From Garcia nutans (Eukaryota > Streptophyta > Magnoliopsida > Malpighiales > Euphorbiaceae), in the NCBI GenBank assembly GCA_947685225.1, contig CANTUV010000024.1, forward strand, positions 28,414,001-28,478,000: a DNA stretch of 64,000 nucleotides, given 5' to 3'. The first letter of the stretch is position 1, and the number at the start of each line of letters is the position of its first letter. Both the position numbers and the translations under genes were made by a program. Below, piece after piece: positions 32,660-44,410 of the stretch. Under the pieces are notes generated by a model that saw only the letters and a list, made by a program, of their open reading frames with translations, did no database searches and had not been told where the DNA came from.

Positions 32660-34986
32660 ATACATGCTTCAAGGTCAGGGACTCATTCTAATGCTGAGTT
32701 ATTAGATTTTATTCGGCATCATGAAGATAGAAATATAGATCTACTAGCCGGGATGCCACTTCATCGTAGTTCACACCAAAAGAGTGCGGTAATAATTTTT
32801 TTATTTTTTGTTTTTTTTGTTTATATTATTATTTTTTTATTTTTTTTGATATTATGCTCTTTTATTATTATTGTGTTTGCCTTTATTTATTTTTATATTT
32901 TTACTTTTATATTATTATCTTTTTTAGAAAAATTAATTTAAATAGATAAGATAATTTGTACTTACCCTTAACTTACCTAGCTCCGTGTTAGCGTGATTGT
33001 TGCGTTGTTCGGGCCGGAGGGTGTATTTACAAAGGCCGACAATGGTATGATGTAGTGCCTTTTCGGGTAAGGCAGATTATCCGAGATAGCGGCTTTGAGA
33101 GCTTCATCTTACAATTGCCATCCGAGGAATATCAGATAGACCGGATAGTAGTCCAAGCACTTGCAGAACGATGGTTGGACACAACCCACACTTTTCACTT
33201 GCCCATTAGAGAGATGACAATTGGTCCGGTCGATTTTACTGCTATAACCCGCCTTCGATATGATGGTGTTTCGGTTCCTCTAACCAATAATATTTTAACA
33301 TTTGAAGAAATTCAGGAATTAATTGGTATGGAACCATCATATAAAGGGCCTTTTAAGATAAAAATTGAACCGATTCATAGCTATTGGATGAACTACGAAG
33401 GACGAGTTCACAGAGACACGGCCAGTAGTATGCTCGAGGATTTTTGTTATATTTGCTTGGGTTGACCATCTTAGACAGCACTGAATCCTCCATCCACTTG
33501 TCAGTGTTGAAGGCCCTTTCTTATTTTAGTACGGTACCATCTTCTGGCTGGGGTGAAGCTGGTCTCGCCTGTCTTTACCATGGTCTTGATAAACTTTTCC
33601 GAAATAAGAAGTCTTTCATCGGCTTAATGGCAGTTGTCGAGGTATTCTTCTTCTACCAATGTCAATTCCATTCCTTTCTTGCATGAATGTGATCTTTATT
33701 ATTATTGTAGGTATGGGCATATGATCACAACCTCGTAAGGGTACCCGATATTTCTTGAGAGAGGGTCGGGTATCCGAGGTTAAATATCTAGTTGTCCGAT
33801 CGTGTGGACATTCTCGGCTCTCACCATGTGCATACTCACCACTTTGTGTCGAGCCGCTTAACCTAGGACCAGGTAAAACAACATTAGTATGCTTTAAATT
33901 TTATGTAAAAGTTTACTTACCTTATGTTATTTTGTAGGTGAATTTGGCCTGGTGGAACCCAGAAGAGAGGACAAACTGGTCTCCTTTCATGAGGGCTGCG
34001 TTGTCTTTCCAACATTCTCGCTGAGTCATCGCTGGCCCAGTGTCTAGTGGCTGGTTTCTCGGAGAGAGAGTTTATGAGTGGTTTTTTGGTCCAGAGAAGC
34101 GGAAGGTTCCAATGCAATGCCCGGAATATACTTTAAATATTATGTCAATGCCGGAGGATGCATGGTGGTCGGCTCGGTACGGTTATGGTGTTGAGACATT
34201 TCTCCATCCATCAGGTCCATTTTATTCCCATTTTATTCAAAGAAGGCTCTTGAACTTTGATGTATCTCCTATTGGCATACGGGAGATTGCCGAGGAAAAT
34301 GAGGGTAGAGATGAAGAGGAACATCACAGAGATGCAGGAGAGTTTATTCCACATCTCGGGGCTAGTACTTCTCCGGTAAAACTTTTACCATTTTTGCCTT
34401 GTAACTGCTTCTTTCTTTTTTGATTCTTTAATGATTGTTGCAGGCTGTTGGTTCATTTGATCATGAGGCTGGACCTTCTTTTACTGCCCTTCGTTTGCTC
34501 ATTCTAGCCCACCAGATATGCCATCTCATCTGCAGGGCATTGATATGAATTACCTAGTGAGTTTCTTATTTCATGGTAATTTATGCTATATGTATGCATG
34601 ATTATGTATGCTCTAACCTTTTTTCTATCTGGCTCACAGTGGATGCTTGAAGAACAAAATAGGAAACTTCAAGAAGAGTTGGCTGCAAGTCGTCAGTAGG
34701 CTTCTCATTTTGAAAATTTATATTATCAATCCGAACAAAATTTCTCAGACTTTCGATTTCAGGGGATGAAGGATCCTAGCGCTTCTTCATCAAGAGGCCC
34801 CAAACTAATGACCATGAGATCCTTTTGTCCACTTCCGATGAAGACCATGATAGATCGAACCTCCAAGGTAATAGGGATTTTGGTGCTCCTGCTTTGGGTG
34901 ATCCCGGGATGAGTAATTTGCCTCCTCCTCCAATAGGCGATGACTTTTTCAGGGCTTTATTTGATGACCTACCACCAGCTTCTTAG
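32660..34986 (+). pseudogene. Antisense PMD gene of element F, six or more exons, broken
   Basis: The start is ATA (32660-32662) where copy G has ATG. Exon 1 ends before GTAATA at 32789; exon 2 begins at 32992 after GTGTTAG. Exon 2 encodes GGCIYKGRQWYDVVPFRVRQ and the PMD-like core (LPSEEYQIDRI, WLDTTHTFHLPI, IGPVDFTAI, TFEEIQELIGMEP). A one-base deletion at about 33427 shifts the frame; it is still open to about 33686. Later exons encode VNLAWWNPEERTNW, CPEYTLNIMSMPEDAWW, an acidic stretch, a coiled coil (EEQNRKLQEELAASR) with a stop, and an acidic tail ending at 34986. PMD proteins of plants act in silencing and cell division control; a function for the transposon-borne copy is not known. 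It lies opposite to pol, between pol and the 3' LTR. Confidence 0.87.
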
Positions 34987-35450
34987 TGATGTTTAAATAT
35001 TGTATCAATTATATAAACATTTTACAATAAGCATAATAATGAAAAATATAATTTCCATCTTTACTGTAACTTTTTTTTTTACTACTGCGCCACAATTATT
35101 ATACTACTTTTTTTTCACTCTTTTTTTGAACTTTTCATCGTTACTGCATCACAATTACTAAACTTTCTTTTTCATATTTTTTATCATAGTACATCACAAT
35201 TTCATAATTCACAGCCACATCACTTTGCTAAACCAAATTCAACGCGGTAAAGGAAATTCGTTGCTAATTCCTTTCCTTATGCCATACGGTCTCACCCTTT
35301 CCCATCACCTTTTCCTTATCAATTTTGGAAAGGCTTGTTTCTTCTATATAAATCACCTTTTATGTCTAATTTAATAAAGAAGACAAAATATTTTCCATTT
35401 CAACGTAAAAAACTCCCTTTAACAATTTTGATTTTCCTTCATTCATCAAC

Positions 35451-36807
35451 CATGACCAAACATCATTTAAAGAAGATAAAAATTCTATTTAAGAATATGG
35501 ATGCCATTCATTGGAAGCAAATTTCGTGGTCAAAACTTCATGTTTTAAAGTTTTTTCAAAATGTTAAATTGGACCATTCCTTCTTACATGCCATGTCTTC
35601 CTTTTGGAACATGGATTTTAGGGCATTTAAAATTAATGGCTTTGAAATATATCCCTTGATTGAAGAATTTGAGGCCATCATTGGATATCCAAATAATCAA
35701 TAAATGGCATTACCCACATTGATTTCCAAAACTCAATAGAAGATGCAGATGTTATTTCAAATTCCAAAACCCTAAGTTCTTCAGTTGCTGAGAGGTGAAA
35801 AAATTCTACTTGCTCCTTTGATTGATTTTTGTCTCTCTCATTTGGGTCCTACTAAGGCATGTGGACGCTTGCTTTGTCTTTGCTTGCTTGGCCAATTCTT
35901 GTTTGTCTCTTCTGACGGCGATATTGATCCACGAGTATTGGATATTATGGACCAAAAGGAAGGAGGCTTGTCACTAGTACCTGTGATCTTAGCCGAGACT
36001 TTAGTTGGATTAGACCGACTTAAATCAGGATTGTCAAAGAGACTGACTAGGAGTTCGTTACTGCTTCAGGTAATTACCTAAACTGCCCTTTCAGGTTTTC
36101 AATTTAGGTTTTCTCCTTTTTTTTTCTTTTCTTTATTGCTCTAATTTTTTCCTAGTCCGCCCATGTGGGTTTTCGAAACTAGCGAGCTATCCTAATTTTT
36201 GCCTAAGCTTCCCTCGCGGGTTTTCAACTTAGCGGACCTTTTTTTTATTATATATATATATTTTATTACTCTAATTTTTGCCTAGTCTGCCCATGTGGGT
36301 TTTCGAAACTAGCGAGCTGTCATAATTTTTGCCTAAGCTGCTATTGCGGGTTTTCAACTTAGCGGACTTTTTTTCTCTTTTTTTTTTAAATTAATTCTTT
36401 ATTCACAGATTTAGCTTCAGGAGCATCTTTGTTTGCTTGATAGTCCATCCATGGATTTTGCCAGATACCAACCACATCATCATTCTGCTAGGAAACTACT
36501 CCATCCTGCTTCTTCATATGCTGACTGGGTTGACTGGATGCAGTCACGCTCTGAAGTTAATATCCGTTGGTTGGTACCTTAGTGAAAGATTTCTCGTATC
36601 ACAATGTGGACATACTTGATGTATGTTCCCCTTGCTGCTCTTCGTCAAGGTACATGCTATGATCCTCGCCGACTTGGCCATCAGTACGGAGCTGAGCCTC
36701 TCGATTTTGACTTTACTCCCGATTTAGACATGCCTTGCTTGACTGAAGCCTACTTGGATCGGCTGAGGCAAAGCTAGCCTGCATGTTATATTTATCAACT
36801 GCCATAG
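35451..36807 (+). pseudogene. Antisense DUF7745-like gene of element F, two exons, broken
   Basis: ATG at about 35452 (MTKHHLKKIKILFKNMD), about 110 bp after the TATA-like CTATATAAAT. Exon 1 encodes a domain I recognise as DUF7745-like: FWNMDFRAFKINGFEIYP, LIEEFEAIIGYPNNQ, LCLCLLGQFLFVSSDG and PVILAETLVGLDRL. A GT-AG intron (36070-36408) contains hairpin repeats. Exon 2 encodes MDFARYQPHHHSARKL, NIRWLVP, TYLMYVPLAAL and an end near 36807. At least three stops in exon 1 and two in exon 2 disable it. DUF7745 proteins are plant-specific, repeat-associated and of unknown function. The DUF name is from memory and needs a profile search. Confidence 0.7.
36070..36408 (+). repeat. Intron of the F DUF7745-like gene filled with hairpin repeats
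   Basis: Five hairpin units: an outer stem CTANN:NNTAG, an inner CCC:GGG stem, and constant text TTTGCC before and GGGTTTTC inside. Outer stems are CTAAA:TTTAG, CTAGT:ACTAG, CTAAG:CTTAG, CTAGT:ACTAG and CTAAG:CTTAG. Splice sites are CAG/GTAATT and TTCACAG. The G intron is 474 bp against 339 bp here and has more units. Confidence 0.85.
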
Positions 36808-37221
36808 AATTTACATTTGTCGATTCAAAAAGTGTATTGTTAGGATGAAAAAATAATTAAAGTAATAAAAAATGCTTCTTTTCCATTTAAAATTTTTCAT
36901 CACCTTTTGCTATTGTGTTTATTTATTTCATCCATATCTGGTCAAATACTTATAACAGTGCACATAGAATAATTTTAACATTAATTCTATTTTATTAAAT
37001 TAGGGAACAACCAAACATAAAGCCAGCATACACAAGATTACTCCTGTTGCCAACTAGCCCTTTCGGGTTTTCTAATTGACAATTTTCTCTCTTTCAGCCC
37101 TAATTTTTGCCTAGCCCGCCCTTTTAGATTTTCGGAACTACCGGACTGCTCTATCTTTTTCCTAGGCCGCCCTTTTTGGGTTTTCAACCTAGAGAGCTCA
37201 TTTTTTTTATATATATATCAT
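36808..37221. repeat. Spacer between DUF7745-like gene and pol in F, with hairpin units
   Basis: AT-rich spacer. At 37045-37200 there are three more hairpin units of the intron type, including CTAGG:CCTAG around GCCCTTTTTGGG. The same spacer is at 44005-44410 in G. Confidence 0.75.
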
Positions 37222-37333
37222 ACATAAAACCTCTTCAACCTATCAATGTTTACTGGCTCACTAAATTCATTCTTAGTCAATGTTTGATAACTTCACTGCA
37301 CCTTTGTTCATGACTTGTTTCACGACATATAGC
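37222..37333 (-). pseudogene. Last integrase codons of element F
   Basis: Matches 44411-44520 of the pol gene (the region encoding VNIDRLKRFYV). It is broken off by LTR G at 37334, which places the G insertion inside the end of F's integrase gene. Confidence 0.75.
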
Positions 37334-39528
37334 TGTGAGCGGGAATTTTTGCCCCCACTCCTAGTGGAATGGTTCTTACGATTTCGGCACTGTTTAGGCT
37401 TGGGCCTTAGAGAACATGGACCTAAGTTCGGAGAAAATGGAGTCGCCACCTGGACGGGCCAGGAAAAAGAAAGGGGTGGATGACTCGATTCCTAAGGAAT
37501 CCCCATCCCCCTAATGGGTTCAAAAAGTTTGGTACTTGTGGGGAAGGTGAGAAATGGCCCAGCACCACCACAACACCCGGTTTATTGGAAATGACCTCCT
37601 TTACAGGTCTTAATATTATAAAATTTTTAAATATAACAACATTATCCATATTACACACAATAATTAAAATAAAGCATCGATATATTGAAAATCAAAATAA
37701 TGTCCAAACAAACAAATAAATGGACACCCATCCGAAGATGGAAACATGCCCTTATATAATTCATGCCTAAATAGGACACCCACCGAAAGGTAGAAACATG
37801 TCCTTTACATTGGTTCTAAAATAGAAAAGCAATTTAAATTACATGATATTTAACTAATGAGGTACCCATTAAGTGGAAACATACTTCTTACAATATTTGG
37901 AAATCTAAATGAATCGATAAAAGTAAATAACCATCCATAATAGATAAATCATTCATCAAAGATTATAACATCAATAGAAAGTAAACATCCATCCATGATA
38001 AATTAAATAAATCAAGCATTGAACTTAAATCAATTAAAGCATATAAAATAAATCAAAGCATAATCAAATATAAAATTGAATAAAGCAAATAAAAATTCAA
38101 ATTAGGGCTACTATTTCTTTTTAAGATTCTTTATTTAATGTGTTTAGGGTTTTGGAATTTATGAGTTTAAGCTACTGTAAATTTTAAAGGAATTGAAATG
38201 GATTAAAGTTTTATAATTATAGAGGTTGATAAAATTATTTGATTAACCAAATTAGTGTTTGAGGAGTGAAATCATGAAATTAGGGTTTGAACACTTTAAA
38301 ATATTGGATTTATGATTATTAGCTACTGAATTATGGTTTTTAAGCTTACTTTGTTTGAATTTTAATATTTATGTTTATAAGGCTTTAAGTTTTAAAGGAT
38401 TAGCGTTTAGAAAAATTAGGGTTTTAGGTTTTAAGGGAGTTAGGGTTTACTGTTTTGGGTTTTAGATTGAATTAGGGTTTTAGAATTTTAGAATTAGGGT
38501 TTCTAAGAATGTATTAGATTTTAGAATTTGAAAATCAATTGACAATTTTATGAAGTTTTATGAAAATAAAAAATGATTTAAGGTTTATAGAAACAGAAAA
38601 GATATTTTTTTAGGGTTTTTGGAAAGAAAAGGATTCAATTTAGGGTTTTAGAAAATTGGAAGCTAGATTAGGGTTTTGAGATTTTGAAGAAACAAAAATA
38701 ACAATTTTAAGGTTTTTGGAAAATAAATAAACGAATTAAGGTTTTTAAGCTTTAGAAAAGGTAAATTAAAGTTCTAGGGTTTTTTGAATCAAAAGAGACA
38801 ATTGGATTATTTAAGCTATTGTGAAAGAAGTTAGACATTCATACCTCCATTTGTTGGTTCCACCAAAAATTTCTTCTTGGATGAACAAGAACAAAGACAA
38901 GCTTTGCTGCCTTTGATGGATTGAATTGATTGTTTGCTCTCTCAATAAGTCCGATCGATTTCACTGCAGAAGGAATTCTTTAAATCTTTCAAAGTTTTCC
39001 TCCTCAATTTTGGCCTCCAATTTCCCCTCCTTTCTTTGTTGTTTTGGTCCTTATTTATAGAAGATTTTTATGATTAATTTTAGTTATTCATGGAATCTAA
39101 CATTAATTAAGAAAAGGAAACTGAAACCTAATTGTATTTGGTTTCGAAAAAATTTGTGTCAAAAAAATTTCACTGGCGATAAAAACTGCTGCGGAAAAAT
39201 TACGCTGGACAAAAAACTGTCATAGTTGGCTGCGGGCTGCTGGTGAAAATTGGCCTGCGGCCATTTCGCCCGCAGAAATAATCTACGAGCGAAATTGCTT
39301 TGGCCATTTCGCCGCAACTCTTCGGCGATGAATTTTTTTCGTCACTGATTTTTTCGTCGCCGATTTTTATTTTATTTTTATGTTTTTGTTTATTATTATT
39401 ATTATTATTATTTATTAATTATAAAAATTAAATACTAAAGCAAATATTATTTAATTATGATAATAAAAATTATTTTAGACTAATTAAAATATATTGGACC
39501 GGACTAGGTCAAAAATTAAGGGTCTACA
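37334..39528 (-). mobile_element. 3' LTR of Tat element G (2195 bp)
   Basis: TGTGAGCGGGAAT to GGGTCTACA. Contains the three-hairpin cluster (37722-37892), telo-box-like motifs (38100-38780), a minus-strand TATA box (39051-39060) and a GC-rich hairpin zone (39230-39365). The left flank ATAGC is the predicted target duplication; the partner is not in the window. Confidence 0.92.
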
Positions 39529-39543
39529 GTTTGCTCCCTGCTT
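39529..39543 (-). other. Polypurine tract of element G
   Basis: The + strand GTTTGCTCCCTGC differs by one base from the F and D tracts; the complement is purine-rich and adjoins the LTR. Confidence 0.8.
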
Positions 39544-39609
39544 GAATGATCTGAGACTTTAGTGAAAGAGAGTGAAAAGCAATAAGACTTAATTTTTGAT
39601 ATGGTTGAG

Positions 39610-40078
39610 GTTTTGGGTTCTGGACCCGGTTCAAGTTCTGGACTCAAGGATAATTTTAGGTTCTAGACCTGAGCTAAGTTCTGAACTTAGAAAAGATTCT
39701 AGGTTCTGGACCTAAGGATAATTTGGGTTCTGGAACCGAGCTAAGTTCATGACTTAGAAGAGATTCTAGGTTCTGGACCTAAGGGTAATTTGGGTTCTGG
39801 ACCCGAGCTATGTTCTTGACTTAGAAGAGATTTTAGATTCTGTACCTAAAGGTAATTTGGGTTCTAGACTAGAGCTAAGTTCTGGACTTAGGAAAGATTC
39901 TAGGTTCTGGGCCTGAGGATAATTTGGATTTTGGACCCGAGCTAAGTTCTGGACTTAGAAGAGATTCTAGGTCATGGACCTAAGGATAATTTGGGTTCTG
40001 GACCCAAGCTAAGTTCTGGACTTAGAAGAGATTCTAGGTTCTAGACCTAAGGAAAATTTGGGTTCTGGACCCGAGCTA
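39610..40078. repeat. Hairpin array, loop TCTGG (G)
   Basis: Same architecture and ~66-bp period as in F, but with fewer units. The stem types TAGGT:ACCTA, GGGT:ACCC and TAAGT:ACTTA are kept. Confidence 0.9.
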
Positions 40079-40451
40079 ATAATAACTTTTTATTTCAAAA
40101 AGTTTGGTTAATTTTTATGCATATGTCTTCTCCTTGCTCCCCGTGTGTAAAAATATTTATACACATGCAAGCATTTTAATGATTAAAGTGAATAATTGAA
40201 TTTACTGTTTATTTACTGTGTAGTCACTGTTCATGCACTATTTACTATTTATAAATAGTAAATTACTATTCGTAAATAGTAGTAAATAGTATTTACTATT
40301 GGAAATAGTAATTTACTTTTGAATTTTGTTTTTTCTCTTGCCGTTTCTCTATATAAACCAACAAATTCCTTCATTTGATTCACATCAAAACTTCTCAATT
40401 TCTATAATTCTCTCAAATTCTTTCAAATTTAGCACGTAGTTTTAAAAAAAA

Positions 40452-42007
40452 ATGCATGCTTCAAGGTCAGGGACTCATTCTAATGCTGAGTTATTAGAGT
40501 TTATTCGGCATCATGAAGATGGAAATATAGATCTGCTAGCCGGGATGCCGCTTCGATGTAGTTCAAACCAAAAGAGCGTGGTAATATTTTTTTATTGTTT
40601 TTTATTGTTATTTGTTATTTGTTTTTATTTTTACTTTTTTATTTGTTTATATTATTATTTTTTATTTTTTTGATATTATGCTCTTTTATTATTATTGTGT
40701 TTTCCTTTATTTATTTTTATATTTTTACTTTTATATTATTATCTTTTTTTTAAAAATAATTTAAACAGATAAGATAATATGTACTTACCCGGTATTAACT
40801 TACCTGGCTCCGTGTTAGCATGATCGTTGTGTTGTTCTGGCCGGAGGGTGTATTTACAAAGCCCGATAATGGTATGACGTAGTTCCTTCTCGGGTAAGGC
40901 AGATTATCCGAGATTGCGGCTTTGAGAGCTTCATCTTACAATTGCCATCCGAGGAGTATCAGATAGACCAGAGCGTAGTCCAAGCACTTTCAGAACGATG
41001 GTTGGACACAACCCACACTTTTCACTTGCCCATTGGAGAGATGACAATTGGTCCGGTCGATTTTACTGCTATAAACGGCCTTTGATATGATGGTGTTCCA
41101 ATTCCTCTGACTAATGCAATGGAGGGTTCCAATGCATTGCCCGGAATATACTTTAAATATTATGTCAATGCCGGAGGATGCATGGTGGTCGACTCAGTAC
41201 GGTTATGGTGTTGAGACATTTCTCCATCCACCGGGTCCATTTTATGCGCATTTTATTCAAAGAAGGCTCTTGAACTTTGATGTATCTCCTATTGGCATAT
41301 GGGAGATTCTCGAGGAAAATGAGGGTAGAGATGAAGAGGAACATGACGAAGATGCAGGAGAGTTTATTCCACATCTCGGGGCTAGTACTTCTCAGGTAAA
41401 ACTTTTACCATTTTTCCCTTGTAACTACTTCTTTCTTTTTTGATTCTTTAATCATTGTTGCAGGCTGTTGATTCATTTAATCATGAGGCTGGACCTTCTT
41501 TTACTTCCCCTTCATTTGCTTATTCTAGCCCACCAGATATGCCATCTCATCCGCAGGGCATTGATATGAATTACCTGGTGAGTTTCTTATTTCATGGTAA
41601 TTTATGATATATGTATGCATGATTATGTATGCTCTTACCTTTTTTCTATTTGGCTCACAGCGGATGCTTGAAGAACAAAATAGGAAACTTCAAGAAGAGT
41701 TGGCTGCAAGTCGTCAGCAGGCTTCTCATTTTGAAAATTTATATTATCAATCCGAATAAAATTTTTGAGACTTTTGATTTCAGGGGATGAGGGATCTTGG
41801 CTCTTCTTCATCAAGAGACCCCTAGACTGATGACCATGAGATCCTTTCGTCTGCTTCTGATGAGGACTGTGATAGATCGAAACTCCAAGGTAATAGGGAT
41901 TTTGGTGCTCGCGCTTCGGGCGATCCAGGGACGAGTAATTTGCCTCCTCCTCTAACAGGCGACAACTTTTTCAGGGCTTTATTTGATGACCTACCACCAC
42001 CTTCTTA
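40452..42007 (+). pseudogene. Antisense PMD gene of element G with ~0.8-kb internal deletion
   Basis: This copy keeps the ATG (MHASRSGTHSNAELLEFIRH) and the first intron (donor GTAATA, acceptor GTGTTAG). The PMD-like core is present up to TGACTAATG at about 41113. There it jumps to the exon encoding PMHCPEYTLNIMSM, losing about 820 bp relative to F. The frame is then open through an acidic segment (EENEGRDEEEHDEDAGEF) to the next donor. The coiled-coil exon (RMLEEQNRKLQEELAAS) and acidic tail end at 42007. The TATA-like CTATATAAACC lies about 100 bp upstream of the ATG. Because F has no such deletion, it arose after the two copies separated. The gene is probably inactive. Confidence 0.85.
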
Positions 42008-42518
42008 GTGATGTTTAAATATTGTATCAATTATATAAACATTGTACAATAAGCATAATAATGAAAATTATAAGTTCTATCTTTACTGTAACTTTTTTTT
42101 TACTACTGTGCCACAATTATTATACTACTTTTTTTTCACTCTTTTTTTTACTACTGCGCCACAATTATTATACTACTTTTTTTCACTTTTTTTTTCACTT
42201 TTCATTGTTATTGCATCACAATTACTAAACTTTCTTTTTCATATTTTTTATCACAGTACATCACAATTTCATAATTGACAGCCACATCACTTTGCTAAAC
42301 CAAATTCAATGCAGTAAAGGAAATTTGTTGCTAATTCCTTTCCTTATGCCATATGGTCTCACCCTTTCCCATCACCTTTTCCTTATCAATTTTGGAAAGG
42401 CTTGTTTCTTCTATATAAATCACCTTTTATGCCTAATTTAAAACAGAAGCCAAAATATTTTCCATTTCAGCGTAAAAAACTCCCTTTAAAAAATTTGATT
42501 TTCCTTCATTAATCAACC
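42008..42518 (+). promoter_or_regulatory. Spacer and promoter region of the G DUF7745-like gene
   Basis: AT-rich spacer with a repeated ~50-bp segment containing CACAATTATTATACTAC and a TATA-like CTATATAAAT near 42412, about 110 bp upstream of the ATG. The same region is present in F (34987-35450). Confidence 0.55.
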
Positions 42519-44004
42519 ATGACCGAACATCATTTAAAGAAGATAAAAATTCTATTTCAGAATATGGATGCCATTCATTGGAAGCAAATTTAGTGGTCAA
42601 AACTGGATGTTTTAAAGTGTTTTCAAAATGTGAAATTGGACCATTCCTTCTTACATGCCATGCCTTCCTTTTGGAACATGGATTTTAGGGCATTTAAAAT
42701 TAATGGCATTGAAATATGTCCTTTGATTGAAGAATTTGAGGCCATCCTTGGATATCCAAATAATCAACAAATGGCGTTACCCACATTGATTTCCAAAACT
42801 CAACAGAAGATGCAGATGTTATTTCAAATTCCAATACCCGAAGTTCTTCGGTTGCTGAGAGGTGAAAAAATTCTACTTGCTCCTTTGATTGTTTTTTGTC
42901 TCTCTCATTTGGCTCCTACTAAGGCATGGGGATGCATGCTTTGTCTTTGCTTGCTAGGCCAATTCTTGCTTGTCTCTTCTGACGGCGATATTAATCCACG
43001 AGTATTGGATATTATGGACCAAATGGAAGGAGGCTTGTCGCCAGTACCTGTGATCATAGCCGAGACTTTAGTTGGATTAGACTGGCTTAAATCAGCATTG
43101 TCAAATAGACTGACTGGGAGTCTGTTGTTGCTTCAGGTAATTACCTAAACTACCCTTTCGGGTTTTCAATTTAGGTTTTCTCCTTTTTTTTCTTTTCTTT
43201 ATTGCTCTAATTTTTGCCTAGTTCGCCCATGTGGGTTTTCGGAACTAGAGAGTTGTCCTAATTTTTGCCTAAACCACCCTCGCAGGTTTTCAACTTAGCA
43301 GACTTTTTTTTTTATTATGTATATATTTTTTTTACTGCTCTAATTTTTGCCTAGCCACACATGTGGGTTTTCGAAACTAGCGAGCTGTCCTAATTTTTGC
43401 CTAAGCTGCCCTTGCGGGTTTTCAACTTAGCATGCTTTTTTTCTTATTATATATATATATATATATTATTGCTCTAATTTTTGCCTAGTCCGCCCATGTG
43501 GGTTTTCGGAACTAGCGAGCTGTCCTAATTTTTGCCTAAGCTGCCCTTGTGGGTTTTCAACTTAGCAGACTTTTTTTCTCTTTTTTTTTAAATTAATTCT
43601 TTCTTCACAGATTTGGCTTCAGGAGCGTCTTTGTTTTCTTGATACTCCATCCATGGATTTTGCTAGATACCTGCCACATCATCATTCTGCTAGGAAACTA
43701 CTCCATCCTGCTTCTTCATATGTGGGTTGACTGGATCCACTCACGCTCTGAAGTCAATATCCGTTGGTTGGTACCTTGGTGGAAATTTTCTCGTATCACC
43801 ATGCGGACATACTTGATGTATGTTCCCCTTGCTGCTCTTTATCAAGGTACATGCTATGTTCCTCGCCGACTTGGCCATTAGTACGGAGTTGAACCTCGTG
43901 ATTTTGACTTTACTCCCGATTTAGACATGCCTTGCTTGACTGAAGCCTACTTGGATCGGCTGAGGCAAAGCTGGCTTGCACGTTATATTTATCAACCGCC
44001 ATAG
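42519..44004 (+). pseudogene. Antisense DUF7745-like gene of element G, two exons
   Basis: ATG at 42519 (MTEHHLKKIKILFQNMD), exon 1 to 43136, intron 43137-43610 (GTAATT...TTCACAG), exon 2 to a TAG at 44004. Exon 1 has one early stop (after AIHWKQI) and then a long open frame: FWNMDFRAFKINGIEICP, LIEEFEAILGYPNNQQ, LLRGEKILLAPLIVFCLS, LCLCLLGQFLLVSSDG and PVIIAETLVGLDWL. Exon 2 continues with MDFARYLPHHHSARKL, NIRWLVPWWKFS, TYLMYVPLAAL, one stop, then DFDFTPDLDMPCLTEAYL. The domain resembles DUF7745 proteins, which are common near plant repeats and have no known activity. It is less damaged than the F copy. It lies opposite to pol, with its 3' end facing the 3' end of pol. Confidence 0.72.
43137..43610 (+). 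repeat. Intron of the G DUF7745-like gene with about seven hairpin units
   Basis: Units alternate CTAGT:ACTAG and CTAAG:CTTAG outer stems after a first CTAAA:TTTAG unit, each with an inner CCC:GGG stem. Two units are imperfect (CTAAA:CTTAG and CTAGC:ACTAG). An (AT)n run lies at about 43447-43466. Confidence 0.85.
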
Positions 44005-44410
44005 ATTTTACATTTGTCGATTCAGAAAGTGTATTGTTAGGAATAAAAAATAATTAAAGTAATAAAAATACTTCTTTTCCATTTAAAATTTGTCATCACC
44101 TTTTGCTATTGTGTTTATTTATTTCATCCATATCTGGTCAAATACTTATAATAGTGCACATAGAACAATTTTAACATTAATTCTGTTTTATTAAATTAGG
44201 GAACAACCAAACATAAAGCCAGCATACACAAGATTACTCCTGTTGCAAACTAGCCCTTTCGGGTTTTCTAATTGACAATTTTCTCTCTTTTAGCCCTAAT
44301 TGTTGCCTAGTCCGCCCTTTTAGGTTTTCGGAACTAGCGGACTGCTCTAACTTTTGCCTAGGCCGCCCTTTTTGGGTTTTCAACCTAGCTAACTCTTTTT
44401 TTTTAATATA
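44005..44410. repeat. Spacer between G DUF7745-like gene and pol, with hairpin units
   Basis: AT-rich, then three hairpin units at 44255-44395. These include CTAGT:ACTAG around GCCCTTTTAGG and CTAGG:CCTAG around GCCCTTTTTGGG. No coding sequence. Confidence 0.75.
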
